In this document: one piece after another, positions 38,930-47,820 of the stretch | Position numbering within the stretch: the stretch's first letter is position 1 | Layout of the letters: the number at the start of each line of letters is the position of its first letter | Assembly: GCF_016587355.1 (NCBI RefSeq) | Contig: NZ_BNJF01000012.1 | Coordinates: 1-64,000 of the forward strand | Source of the DNA: Ktedonospora formicarum | GTDB lineage: Bacteria; Chloroflexota; Ktedonobacteria; Ktedonobacterales; Ktedonobacteraceae | Direction: 5' to 3' | DNA: 64,000 nt | Position numbers and translations under genes: made by a program | The notes under the pieces: model-generated | The model's input: only the letters and a program-made list of their open reading frames with translations | Database searches by the model: none | What the model was told of the DNA's origin: nothing

Positions 38930-39544
38930 CTAGGATGCCTGGCGGCCCACAACGGAGGCAGGTTGCGCTTGAAACTTCTTCGCGCAGGCCGTACACAACT
39001 TGCCAGCGACACGAGATCGTCCATGGTTGTAGCGATACTCGCGCACGTGCGTCATCTTCTGACAGGCTCCGCATGCACCAGTCCCTTTGCGGCGACCAAA
39101 GCGGACGATGAGGCTCAAGACCAGGCCCGAGATACTAACGACTGCTCCGACTCCAAGCTGCGCCTGCCACGCAATCCCTGCCTGTGTGGTTTCGGCAACG
39201 GGGGACGCGGGAGCGGGCTGAGAGGCGAGAGGAGCCTCCTGCTGATGCTGCTGGCGGACAGCAAGCGTGGTGGGGAGGTGCTGCGCGGGCGTGTCCTGTC
39301 CTGTCTTACTGACAGGCGTATGTATTATCGTTTCTGGCTGCGCATGAGCTGTTCTGGACGTGCCCATGAGGTGTGCCAGGAAAGGCCACTGCCAGACCAC
39401 GAGGACCACAAGCACAATACCAAGGCCAACCAGGAGGAAACTCCGCGGGCTAACACTCTTGAACACGAATGGTGAGAGAAGCAGAAGCAGAATCGCCACG
39501 CCTCCGGCGACGAGGGGGTTGAGAGTAAGAAGTTGATTCATCAT
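38930..39544 (-). CDS. Three-helix membrane protein with C-terminal zinc ribbon
   Basis: The 204-residue protein starts MMNQLLTLNPLVAGGVAILL. It has two N-terminal membrane helices, a Pro/Gln/Thr-rich exterior loop, a third helix (VGAVVSISGLVLSLIVRF) and a terminal CGACQK...CTACAKK zinc ribbon. The topology suggests a cytoplasmic zinc domain. Confidence 0.6.
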   Translation of the reverse strand: MMNQLLTLNPLVAGGVAILLLLLSPFVFKSVSPRSFLLVGLGIVLVVLVVWQWPFLAHLMGTSRTAHAQPETIIHTPVSKTGQDTPAQHLPTTLAVRQQHQQEAPLASQPAPASPVAETTQAGIAWQAQLGVGAVVSISGLVLSLIVRFGRRKGTGACGACQKMTHVREYRYNHGRSRVAGKLCTACAKKFQAQPASVVGRQAS

Positions 39545-39567
39545 TGGGATCCCTAGAGGCCCTTTCT

Positions 39568-39596
39568 GAGTCTCCCCAGAAGGTGTGGGGAGACTC
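39568..39596 (-). terminator. Strong hairpin between genes
   Basis: GAGTCTCCCC and GGGGAGACTC form a perfect 10-bp stem around a 9-base loop in the 84-bp gap before ATG 39544. A short A/G run follows on the minus strand, so it may be an attenuator rather than a full terminator. Confidence 0.5.
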
Positions 39597-39628
39597 CTTT
39601 CTGAACGGAAACACAACACGCGATGTAT

Positions 39629-39772
39629 CTAGAGCACATGCATTGCATAGTGTAGAATGATCCAGGCCAGCATACCCACACCAAAAACGATGGCTGCGAA
39701 CCCAAGAAACTGCATCCCATCAACTGGTGGTCGCCGACGATAGGTGCGACGATATGGAGTACGTGTGGTCAT
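39629..39772 (-). CDS. Small membrane protein, 47 residues
   Basis: ATG 39772 follows AGGAAGGAT. A basic Arg-rich start (YRRTYRRRPP) precedes one membrane helix (FLGFAAIVFGVGMLAWIIL). Confidence 0.55.
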   Translation of the reverse strand: MTTRTPYRRTYRRRPPVDGMQFLGFAAIVFGVGMLAWIILHYAMHVL

Positions 39773-39791
39773 ACGATTGCTATCCTTCCTG

Positions 39792-40286
39792 CTACACGGC
39801 GACAGGGTGGCCTTGCTTATGTGCCGCGAGCTGCGCTTTCCGTCGCAGGTAGCGGTAATAGGCCGCGGGAGACTCCTCACGAATCTGCTCCAGGATCTGG
39901 TACGCCTCGCCATGTCCGGCGAGGAGGGCTCCGGTGAAGACCTGCGCCCATGCTCGACCACCCCGTTGCTCAAAATCAAACCAACTTGGAGGGGTAAACG
40001 CGTCGTACTCGCGCCCAGAGGGAGAGCTGAGTTCCAGCACGCGCTTGCTCACAATGCTGTCATGTCGGTAGCAGATCACGAGATCAACCTGCTCCGCCAA
40101 TGGATGCAAATCGACCCGATGCTCCCAGTACTCACGCGTATATCCCTCGATGACTGCCGTATACAGCTTGCCTTTGATCTGGACCTCGTAGACATATCTG
40201 CTTCGTGCCGCGACTACTGTCGACTGCAATGCATACAGCTGTCGGCGGAAGAGATCAAGCGTATTATCGCGAGTCCAGACCTTCAT
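39792..40286 (-). CDS. Hypothetical soluble protein
   Basis: AAGGAGGT upstream fixes the start. The 164-residue protein has an alternating strand/helix pattern (YEVQIKGKLYTAVIEGYTRE, VDLVICYRHDSIVSKRV). No family was recognised. Confidence 0.55.
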   Translation of the reverse strand: MKVWTRDNTLDLFRRQLYALQSTVVAARSRYVYEVQIKGKLYTAVIEGYTREYWEHRVDLHPLAEQVDLVICYRHDSIVSKRVLELSSPSGREYDAFTPPSWFDFEQRGGRAWAQVFTGALLAGHGEAYQILEQIREESPAAYYRYLRRKAQLAAHKQGHPVAV

Positions 40287-40322
40287 AGCGCTACCTCCTT
40301 CTAAGATTCACTGCGCGACCGA

Positions 40323-41567
40323 CTAGCGGCGAAGCCGGCGAACATTGCGACCATCGTCATCATCATCCGCGTCGACAATACGACCTGGCGGAAGCTGCAT
40401 ACGATCAAACATCTGGTCCGACATCTCCAACATCTTGGTCCCCATCTTGCCCATCATCTCGGCATTGACAGTATCCATCTTGGACTTGAGTTCCAAGAAG
40501 CGCTCGTTCTCCTTTTGCCGCATCTCGGCGCGCGCCGCAGCCTCCTGCTGTTTGTCAAATGCGTCCGAAATCTGCGTGATGGCAAGCGTGACCTGGGCCT
40601 GCTGCTTAAGAAATTGATCCAGATTTTTCGTCGTTTGATGAACTGCAAAGACACACGCCGGATCGATGGCAAGCGTACCAATCACACGCAAGACGACATT
40701 GATCATAGTCGCGCTCATGCTATAATCGACCACCGCATGGGCACCCTCGGCGAGCTGGTCAACCGTCAACGTGTGGTTAGCAATCGCCAGATTGTCCGCA
40801 TTTTGCTGCATAAGGAACATAAAGAGCGCGAAACCAGAGACAGCGCTCAGAATCCCCCAGGCCAGCGCCTGCGACTTCGCCCGGTCACGCATCTTGCTTT
40901 TATCAGCAGCCTGATCGGTAGCGTTAGCATCATGGACAGTGTTTCCCCATGCATTCGTGACGACCGCTACCGCAACCTCCAGCAGTGCCGTCATCCCGTA
41001 GATGCCGACAATTTTCCAATCTTTCATGTCAAAGGGCTTGCCAGCGAAATACTCGCCGACGTCGCTCGTGAGAAAAATGACGAGGAGCCAGGGAATCACC
41101 GCGCAGGCAATGCTGGAGATCCAGCGCTTGATCTTGTGATCAAAGGTTTCCTTAACGTCAGTGAATTCCGAAATCATGCGGATGCGCTTATTGCGCTCCT
41201 GCTGGAGCAGTTCCTCGGATTGCTCGGGATCGCTTGTCTCCCCAGTATCCTTGGTGAGATCCTGCTCTAGCGCCTGTTGCGCGGTCACCTTCGCTCGCTT
41301 CAATTCGCGCTTCATCGCGCGATCTTGCTGCCATTCAGCCACCAGGTTCCCCAGCAGCCCGCTCAAGAAGCCAGGCTTTTTCTCCTGCTCCTCAGCATCG
41401 GCCTCCAGGTCAGGGGTGGCTTGCGCTCCTGTAGGCCCCTGTGTCGGCGGCGTTTTTGGCGTCGCCGGCGATCCACTCGCCGCTGGCCCAGACATATTTC
41501 CAGGCATATTTGGATCGGGCGGCGTGAACCCACTCTGATTGGAGTCAAAAGGAGTGGTGTTTGACAT
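40323..41567 (-). CDS. Large membrane protein with four helices and coiled-coil tail
   Basis: The 414-residue protein has a Pro/Gly/Thr-rich N-terminus (residues 1-60) and a charged helical segment. Four membrane helices follow at about 150-170, 188-210, 235-255 and 285-310. A C-terminal coiled coil (EAAARAEMRQKENERFLELK) ends in an Asp run and RRLRR. Such architecture suits a scaffold of an envelope complex; this is inference. It is near the promoter end of the cluster. Confidence 0.6.
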   Translation of the reverse strand: MSNTTPFDSNQSGFTPPDPNMPGNMSGPAASGSPATPKTPPTQGPTGAQATPDLEADAEEQEKKPGFLSGLLGNLVAEWQQDRAMKRELKRAKVTAQQALEQDLTKDTGETSDPEQSEELLQQERNKRIRMISEFTDVKETFDHKIKRWISSIACAVIPWLLVIFLTSDVGEYFAGKPFDMKDWKIVGIYGMTALLEVAVAVVTNAWGNTVHDANATDQAADKSKMRDRAKSQALAWGILSAVSGFALFMFLMQQNADNLAIANHTLTVDQLAEGAHAVVDYSMSATMINVVLRVIGTLAIDPACVFAVHQTTKNLDQFLKQQAQVTLAITQISDAFDKQQEAAARAEMRQKENERFLELKSKMDTVNAEMMGKMGTKMLEMSDQMFDRMQLPPGRIVDADDDDDGRNVRRLRR

Positions 41568-41644
41568 TCAGTTAGCCTTTCATACGGTCATAAGGGTTAA
41601 TAAAAATCATCTACGCGCTACAAAGATGGCTAAACCCGTGCGGT

Positions 41645-41708
41645 ATTCTCACTTGACTTCACAAAGCTTCGTCGGATGTACGGAAGACTTCGCTTGCCAA
41701 GTGAGAAT
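41645..41708 (-). promoter_or_regulatory. Inverted repeat upstream of the membrane-protein gene
   Basis: ATTCTCACTTG and CAAGTGAGAAT are perfect 11-bp arms 42 bp apart in the 158-bp gap between genes. The position suggests an attenuator or processing site. Confidence 0.4.
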
Positions 41709-41725
41709 GATGTGGGTGCTTGCCG

Positions 41726-42037
41726 TTAGGCGACGCCCTCTTCCGATGCAGTTTCACCTGAGCCAGAATCAGTGGCCCCAACTTCGATTTTGAGTTCGTC
41801 CAGGCGCTTGCGGTACGAGGCCAATTTGTCGCGCTCGCGCATGTTGTGGGCCTTCTTGAGCGAGGCGGAGAGATGGGCGCGATCAGTAATAAAGATGTTC
41901 GCCATGCGCACGCTTTTGCGTCCCAATGCATCCTCGATGACTTTATCCAGGTTATCGCGTTGGTCACACATATCGTTCCAGTCTTTTTCGCTGATGCGAG
42001 CACTGGTGTTCTGAGCTGTTGTCTGCTGATCTGCCAT
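41726..42037 (-). CDS. Small coiled-coil protein, 103 residues
   Basis: The start at 42037 (MADQQTTAQNTS) is preferred over an in-frame ATG nine bases upstream that abuts the AAAGGA site. The helical middle reads RDNLDKVIEDALGRKSVRMA; the tail is acidic. No family was recognised. Confidence 0.5.
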   Translation of the reverse strand: MADQQTTAQNTSARISEKDWNDMCDQRDNLDKVIEDALGRKSVRMANIFITDRAHLSASLKKAHNMRERDKLASYRKRLDELKIEVGATDSGSGETASEEGVA

Positions 42038-42169
42038 AAATTGCATTATCCTTTAAGCATTTTGAGGGGAGGGAACGCCGCAGGCAGCCATCCTACCCGC
42101 GGCCCGGTCATCACTACAAAACTGGCTTCTACAGAGGTTGTACTACTATCGCTGACCTACAAACCAGGG

Positions 42170-42337
42170 CTACTCATCCGCACTACGAGTTGTGTCTATC
42201 TGCTGAGGGTCGGGAGTGCTTTTTATGGCATCCCAAATGAATGCGAACACATCGTTAATGGTGCGAATCCCCAGAGCTTCGTTATGCGTCAGGGGGCGCT
42301 CCTCAGCCTGCTGCTCGTTCTGCTCTTGCTCGCTCAT
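42170..42337 (-). CDS. Small acidic protein, 55 residues
   Basis: ATG 42337 follows AAAGGATG. The product (MSEQEQNEQQAEERPLTHNE) has a Gln/Glu-rich start and no known motif. Confidence 0.45.
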   Translation of the reverse strand: MSEQEQNEQQAEERPLTHNEALGIRTINDVFAFIWDAIKSTPDPQQIDTTRSADE

Positions 42338-42440
42338 AGCCATCCTTTCGGGATAAGCATGTGCAAACCACATTACAGTCGATCGCGCTACGACAGAACC
42401 TATAAACCAACATCAAGAGACAAAAGGAGGCAGAATCTGG

Positions 42441-42671
42441 CTAACACGGCGACTGATACTGCGAACATTGAGGGTTATGGCATGCCCCGCAGTACGAGCA
42501 CTGGAAATACCGGCAGCTCGTACAGGGACCTGACAGGTGAGAACGGTAGGCACACGAAGATGGGTAAGAGGAGGCCGCAAAGGCGAGCCTCGCATGACGC
42601 AGAGAGTGGGCGCGCTGATGGGCGCATATTGCCAGTAAAGCGATAACGAGGGGAATCATCCATGACGCCAT
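42441..42671 (-). CDS. Small cysteine-rich membrane protein, 76 residues
   Basis: GGAGGATT lies 8 bases before ATG 42671. One N-terminal membrane helix (WMIPLVIALLAICA) precedes a cysteine-rich part with CTSCRYFQCSYCGACHNPQC, likely binding metal. It appears to be the first gene of the 29.9-42.7 kb cluster. Confidence 0.5.
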   Translation of the reverse strand: MASWMIPLVIALLAICAHQRAHSLRHARLAFAASSYPSSCAYRSHLSGPCTSCRYFQCSYCGACHNPQCSQYQSPC

Positions 42672-43208
42672 GAGTCAAATCCTCCAGATGAGACTTGCCC
42701 CCGGCGTTCAGCACTATCTTTGCTGCATTTGCCGCAAAGATGATATACTGAAACGCTGGGTGTTGTAACAGACGCTTGGTAAAGCAAGAGGGGGAGCGTG
42801 TCCGGTCGCCAAACTAGAGCATGCTCTCTCTCAAGCCACAGCCACTCAAAACTTCAAAATTCCTGCGCTACAAGATCTACTCTACAATTCTCGCACTCCA
42901 TATTCCTTACTACAGATACCCACTACAATTTGGTCCTGGCCTAATGACTCTCACATCAAGCCAGAAACTCCAATCCAACATGTTCGCAACCATTTTTAAA
43001 CTAATTTAAAACTAGTTTCAATCTTGTTGCAATTGGTTTTTAACATATTAATTCCTTGTTGTCAATGGTTTAGCAATTAGTTTGAAATCTTTGCATTATC
43101 ATGTATAATATGTTTGCCAGAGGATTAATACTTTTAACCTACTGATATTTCAATCAATTAAAAAAAGGGTTATACTATTATAAATAATTTGCTCTGTGGA
43201 GAATACAT
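42672..43208. other. Divergent intergenic region, strongly AT-rich from 42980
   Basis: This 537-bp gap separates the minus-strand cluster from the plus-strand replication block. From 42980 to 43200 it is very AT-rich. Related short motifs recur (CAATTGG, CAATTAGTTT, AACTAATTT, AACTAGTTT). It must hold promoters for both directions and could also contain replication or regulator sites. Confidence 0.6.
43082..43109 (+). promoter_or_regulatory. Sigma70-type promoter for the plus-strand block
   Basis: TTGAAA and TATAAT are separated by 16 bp, about 100 bp upstream of the MerR-like regulator gene. Confidence 0.55.
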
Positions 43209-43394
43209 ATGTCTCGTGATGGTTTCATGACAATAAATGAGGTTGCTTCTGCACTCAAAGTTCCAGTAAGCAAGATCCGTACAATTATCGCTAGGTTAGA
43301 CATTCAGCCTCGAAGATTTCCTGATGATATGCGCCGCCTTTACTATAGTGAGGCTGATATTCAACGTATTAGAGCTGTGCTGGGTCTCCAATAA
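43209..43394 (+). CDS. MerR/excisionase-like DNA-binding protein, 61 residues
   Basis: The product has a winged-helix N-terminus (FMTINEVASALKVPVSKIRT) and the typical MerR-type YYSEADIQRIRAVL ending. It preceded a GGAGAATAC ribosome site. Small proteins of this type act as excisionases or copy-number/segregation regulators; which applies here is unknown. Confidence 0.7.
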   Translation: MSRDGFMTINEVASALKVPVSKIRTIIARLDIQPRRFPDDMRRLYYSEADIQRIRAVLGLQ

Positions 43395-43645
43395 AAAGCA
43401 TTTATCTTGTCAAAGTTCTAGCAGTGCAACAATCACATGCGGCTTCTGCCAATAATGATACTAGGGCTGAACGCTTAAAAGAAGGTCAATCTGAGGGAAC
43501 ACTAAGGGAATATTAAGAGGTAAATAACAGGTAATTATGAGGTAAACAATTTATGAGGCCGTGAAAAGGCTTGTAAAGCGTAACTGATGCCATGTACAAT
43601 CGAGTTGTAGATCGTTGAGATAGCATCCCTAGATGGAGGTACGGG

Positions 43646-44980
43646 ATGGATACCAGTAAAACTCCAAACGATCTTTTGAGACAGCTCAGGCGAGAGCGTG
43701 GATGGTCTCAAAACAAATTGGCAGATCTACTTCAACAAAGAGGGGGATTTGCGGATGCCTCACTCCTGCGAAAGTGGGAAAGTGGTAAGCATGTCCCTAG
43801 TCCTTTTTATCAAGAGAAACTTTGTGCCATCTTTGGCCTTACAGCCTATGAATTGGGTTTTCTACCAGAAAAACGCTCGCCAGCTAGCAATTCCGTTGCT
43901 GATACTCAAATCACGCAGGCGACTAAATCATTCCCTGCACAGCGCTCTCCAATTTTTTTAGGGAACGAAGATATGGATAGACGCCGCCGCGAATTCTTAC
44001 AATTTTTAAGTTTTGCCGCCACAACTCTCGTCCTGCCATTGCCTGATTTGGATTGGGATAGGGTACAGACGGCAACAGCAAAACCCCAGCATCTTGATGC
44101 TCAGGTGATTAATGACTTAGTCGCCATTAACAAATATTATTGGAGTCTTTATAACGCTGCACCAAACAAAAACGTCCTCCTTGAGGGCGCTCTGGGTCAG
44201 TTAAAAACGCTTACCAGTTTTCTCAATGAGGGTCCTTGTGAAGCCGACCACCAAAAGCTGTGCATACTTGCCAGCGACCTCAGCCAGCTAATTGGAGAGA
44301 TCCATTTTGACTGCAATCAATATGATACCGCTCAAGCTAGTTATGTCTTTGCTGCAAATGCAGCGAAAGATGCTAAACATTATGACCTCTGGGCTTGTGC
44401 CCTAGTAAGGCATGCCTTTTTACCCATTTATGAGTCACATTTTCAGGATGCCTTGCAGCTGCTACAGGGTGCTCAACAGGTCGCGCGTCACGGAGATACC
44501 GAACTAGCAACGCGCTTCTGGATAGCAAATGTTTCGGCTCAAGCTCAAGCGGGAAATAAGAACCTTTTCGCATGTCGGAAAAATCTTGACCTGGCAGAAG
44601 AGGTGCAATCAGTAAGCCCAAACGGCATGAATGGCATGTGGTTACGTTTTGATGGGACGCGATTAGCGGAAGAGAAGGGCTCATGCTTTGTTAAATTGGG
44701 GCGGCCAGATCTTGCTATGCCGGTTCTTAATGAAGCTCTTACACAGCATCCAAAGGCTACTCGTAGGCGAGGGATGGTTCTCACAAACCTTGCAATTTCA
44801 GCACTACAACTTGGAGAGTTGGATCGCGCTTGTACTTATGCAAGTGAAGTTACTCAGATCGCTGGCAAAGGATCTGGCATGTTACTTAGAGGTCTTCACT
44901 CATTACAGGAAAAACTCATACCGTATCAAGATTCACAATTGGTCCAAGAACTGGATCAGCAGATTGCTCTTATCAATTAA
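43646..44980 (+). CDS. XRE-family regulator with TPR-like sensor domain
   Basis: GGAGGT precedes the ATG. The N-terminal helix-turn-helix (residues 8-65) is of the XRE type (LRRERGWSQNKLADLLQQRG, LRKWESGKHVPSP). A linker and a hydrophobic segment (FLSFAATTLVLPLP) lead into a helical repeat region to residue 444. This resembles peptide-sensing or TPR regulators multiplied in Ktedonobacteria. It probably controls the downstream genes. Confidence 0.75.
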   Translation: MDTSKTPNDLLRQLRRERGWSQNKLADLLQQRGGFADASLLRKWESGKHVPSPFYQEKLCAIFGLTAYELGFLPEKRSPASNSVADTQITQATKSFPAQRSPIFLGNEDMDRRRREFLQFLSFAATTLVLPLPDLDWDRVQTATAKPQHLDAQVINDLVAINKYYWSLYNAAPNKNVLLEGALGQLKTLTSFLNEGPCEADHQKLCILASDLSQLIGEIHFDCNQYDTAQASYVFAANAAKDAKHYDLWACALVRHAFLPIYESHFQDALQLLQGAQQVARHGDTELATRFWIANVSAQAQAGNKNLFACRKNLDLAEEVQSVSPNGMNGMWLRFDGTRLAEEKGSCFVKLGRPDLAMPVLNEALTQHPKATRRRGMVLTNLAISALQLGELDRACTYASEVTQIAGKGSGMLLRGLHSLQEKLIPYQDSQLVQELDQQIALIN

Positions 44981-44992
44981 GGAAGAGGGAAA

Positions 44993-45370
44993 ATGGTCAA
45001 TACAGAACAGGGAGGCCAACGCTTCCGCAATACCTGGATAGCTGGAGTAAATCAATACTACCCAGGGACACCGAAACCTGGCTACATTGCACCCTGGGCA
45101 GAGATGGCTAAATGGGAACAGGAAAGCGCTATTGCGGTCTATGAGCAGATCCACCAATTTGTGGCCGCAACGGCTGGGAAAACCACGCAGCTCAGTCGTG
45201 AACAGAAAGGGCGATTCGTTTGTCTGTGCTGGATAGGGCAAATCTACAAGCATTTTGAGTCCCCAAAAGCCTCATATGTCGCCGACTGGACTGAGTTGCC
45301 AGAATGGCAGCGTGAAACTGACGCAAACATTTTTGAAGCCATCGAGAGAGACTGGTTTCAGGAAATGTAA
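44993..45370 (+). CDS. Hypothetical protein with two similar halves
   Basis: The 125-residue protein contains two related segments (APWAEMAKWEQESAIAVYEQ and ADWTELPEWQRETDANIFEA). This suggests an internal duplication of a helical unit. It lies 12 bp after the XRE-TPR gene and 19 bp before the next gene, so the three are co-transcribed. Confidence 0.6.
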   Translation: MVNTEQGGQRFRNTWIAGVNQYYPGTPKPGYIAPWAEMAKWEQESAIAVYEQIHQFVAATAGKTTQLSREQKGRFVCLCWIGQIYKHFESPKASYVADWTELPEWQRETDANIFEAIERDWFQEM

Positions 45371-45389
45371 TATATGAGGAAAAGATGAG

Positions 45390-47186
45390 ATGACGCAAGA
45401 AATTCAGCTCTCAATTAGTTCTGACCTAGATACTCACCTGTATCAAGTGTCAAAGTTTCCAGGAACAGGATTTTGGCGATGGATCAATATGGATTGGCAC
45501 ACCAATGTCTCACCTGAAGAACTTGATTGGCTCAAAGCGCATGGGTGGGAATTAGTTGAGCCAAGAGGGTCTCGTTTGGCTGATATTTTTGCGCTCCATT
45601 CGCATCTTGCTCCATCATTGATGTTGTTTGCACATGATACGCCGTACGATTTTACCATAAGCGGCCAATGGGTTATGACAAATGATTTAACCTATGCAGA
45701 ACAGTATCCTGTAGTCCTTACTCACCAAATACCTGTTGCTGCACATTTGTCAGAAGAAGCAGTTAAACAGATTGCTGCACCAAATGCTATGCTTGCTGGA
45801 ACCGAAGCCCTAATTTTTAACAAGGCAACTGCCGATGTATCTCTTTATCATCTGGAGAGCCTAGGAGATACCGGAAAGAAACTCCAGGAAGAAATACAAA
45901 GTAAAATTATCCCTCTTCCCCATTCACTCAATGGGCTGCTTCTCTCAGAAAGAGAAAAGTTACATCGAAACAAAGCTTGGCAACAGGCGAGGCGCGCTGC
46001 ACGCGAGCTAGCACAACTCTACTGGCAGCATCATCTAGATAAACAACATGCAACCAAACATTTGCAAGATCTGCCTTGCATTTTTCCACATAAAACGCAA
46101 GAGGGATTGACCTTGCCTATCATTATTCCAGCGGCACTCTCGGTCCGAGGAGCGCTCAGTGCCTTTAGCAATGGGCACAATGGAGCTCAGCCCTGGTCAC
46201 CCAAGCAGCAAATTCCTTCATTCCTAATAAAATCAGCATCAGATTCAGCTCTCATCCAATACAAGCCAGAGGGATATACTCTTCAAGGAGTAGAAGATCT
46301 AACCAAAGTGCTCTGGGATCAGGTCAATCAGCTCTCTGATATAGATGGGGATGTTCTACTGGCATGTTTGGCACAATGGATGAATGAGCATGATAGCGAA
46401 GGCTTGGTATGGATTACATCAGATCATATTCTCAATTATCGTGGGATACAGCCGCGCCAGTATATTGACGCTCAGGGCACAAAACGAGCTAGCACACATC
46501 GTTTGGAAGATTTACAAAGCATTCACAAGAGTATGCAGCGTATCAGTAACCTTTTTGTGACAACTCAAGAGTGGTCGGCAGAACCTCGAACCCCTGGCAA
46601 ACGTGGACGTCCCAAGAAACGACAACTTCAGCTTCAGGATAAATTACTTCACATTGAGAAGCGATTCGTTGACTCAACTGCTTTTGATGACGGCAGAAAC
46701 GAGGAGCTTGCTATCGCTTGGCTTATTCGTCTTGGGAAATGTGTGCCAACTCTTTCTACAAATACCAATCGGCAGGTAGCCTATCTCTTTCAACAGGCAC
46801 TCATCTACGATCCATTCCGCGAGAAGTGGGAAAAACGCTTAGCACGCTATTTTATGATGCGCCTCCAAGATTTCACAAGTCAAATAATATTATGTCTCAT
46901 ACAGGATATGCTCTTGGAGCTTGGCTTTTTGATTGATGCGAAAAACCCCGACCGTGGTAGACATCGCTTTGAACAAGCTCTGGATCGCCTTGTCCAGGAT
47001 CAGCTCATCGGATCCTGGTGCTATCAAGAAGATATTCATGCATTGCCAAGCAAAAAGTGGGTCCAACAGTGGCAGTCATATCATTTGCAGGTAGAAGCTT
47101 CTCCACTCATCAAAGAGCTCGAAGATCAGAGGAGACAAAAAATTTCTCCAGCAAAGAAGGAGAAACGTCCCCATTCTGATGTATAA
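45390..47186 (+). CDS. Possible plasmid replication initiator (Rep-like)
   Basis: The 598-residue protein has a basic AT-hook-like patch (TPGKRGRPKKRQLQ, about residue 405). Segments resembling tandem winged helices flank it: VLLACLAQWMNEHDSEGLVW, ITSDHILNYRGIQPRQY, and C-terminal RLVQDQLIGSWCYQED. Two 22-bp direct repeats directly follow the stop codon. Rep-like function is inferred from this and from the neighbouring partition and helicase genes. No diagnostic catalytic motif is visible. Confidence 0.45.
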   Translation: MTQEIQLSISSDLDTHLYQVSKFPGTGFWRWINMDWHTNVSPEELDWLKAHGWELVEPRGSRLADIFALHSHLAPSLMLFAHDTPYDFTISGQWVMTNDLTYAEQYPVVLTHQIPVAAHLSEEAVKQIAAPNAMLAGTEALIFNKATADVSLYHLESLGDTGKKLQEEIQSKIIPLPHSLNGLLLSEREKLHRNKAWQQARRAARELAQLYWQHHLDKQHATKHLQDLPCIFPHKTQEGLTLPIIIPAALSVRGALSAFSNGHNGAQPWSPKQQIPSFLIKSASDSALIQYKPEGYTLQGVEDLTKVLWDQVNQLSDIDGDVLLACLAQWMNEHDSEGLVWITSDHILNYRGIQPRQYIDAQGTKRASTHRLEDLQSIHKSMQRISNLFVTTQEWSAEPRTPGKRGRPKKRQLQLQDKLLHIEKRFVDSTAFDDGRNEELAIAWLIRLGKCVPTLSTNTNRQVAYLFQQALIYDPFREKWEKRLARYFMMRLQDFTSQIILCLIQDMLLELGFLIDAKNPDRGRHRFEQALDRLVQDQLIGSWCYQEDIHALPSKKWVQQWQSYHLQVEASPLIKELEDQRRQKISPAKKEKRPHSDV

Positions 47187-47188
47187 TC

Positions 47189-47232
47189 CTGGCGCTATCT
47201 TGTGGCATTTCTGGCGCTATCTTGTGGCGTTA
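47189..47232 (+). repeat. Two tandem 22-bp direct repeats (iteron-like)
   Basis: CTGGCGCTATCTTGTGGC starts at 47189 and again at 47211. The period is exactly 22 bp, two helical turns. The pair begins just after the stop codon of the possible Rep gene and is followed by an AT-rich stretch. Plasmid iterons have this size and spacing. Confidence 0.65.
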
Positions 47233-47820
47233 TTTTTCATTATGAATTTCATAGAACGGCTTCTAGAGCCATTGCATGACCTATATAGGTGATATTAAAA
47301 GAAAGCAAAAAAATCCTTTTTTTACCAAATTTAATTCGACATAGGGTGACAAGCCAGAAAAGATCGTTTACAATTGGCTCAGCCGGAGGGAACGGTGTTT
47401 CTTGCGGCGAGCGAAGGAAAGAGGCGTCGTGATGACGTAGTAACAAACAAGCGATACAATCGCCAAAAATGAGAAAAACCAGCGCGCCAACGCTGGTCAC
47501 TCTCATCCATCGGATTTGGTATTCGATTGGACCAGGACTGGAAAAATAGGGCGGCCCACCAAGCTCTCCAAACACCAGTCACAGGCTTTTGTTGCTCTCA
47601 ACGCATGAAAGCAAATATCTACGTCTCTATAATAGCATACTCATCTCGCAATATGCTAGGTGCAAATTACCAACGGTTGGTAATTTCAACTGTATAGATC
47701 GAACATGAGCAGCGCTAGAAGAGACTACATAGTACTTGCTTTCACATCCTGACAATGGAAACACTCCGGGATACCGCCGGAAAACTGATATTTCGTTCGT
47801 AGAAAGCGAGTACTTGTACT
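47233..47820. other. Intergenic region with no firm gene
   Basis: The 588 bp contain a weak minus-strand open frame (47249-47575) without a ribosome site. An AT-rich start and a near-perfect palindrome (separate entry) are the only other signals. Promoter and control signals for the downstream initiator gene are expected here. Confidence 0.5.
47664..47686. promoter_or_regulatory. Perfect 11-bp-arm palindrome, probable operator
   Basis: AAATTACCAAC and GTTGGTAATTT are separated by a single G, about 135 bp upstream of the initiator start. It is a likely binding site for a dimeric regulator. Confidence 0.55.

Noticed and set aside
47249..47575. Minus-strand open frame of 108 codons
   Set aside because: It has a GTG start with no ribosome site, an irregular composition and overlaps the region expected to hold replication control signals. 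Not supported as a gene.
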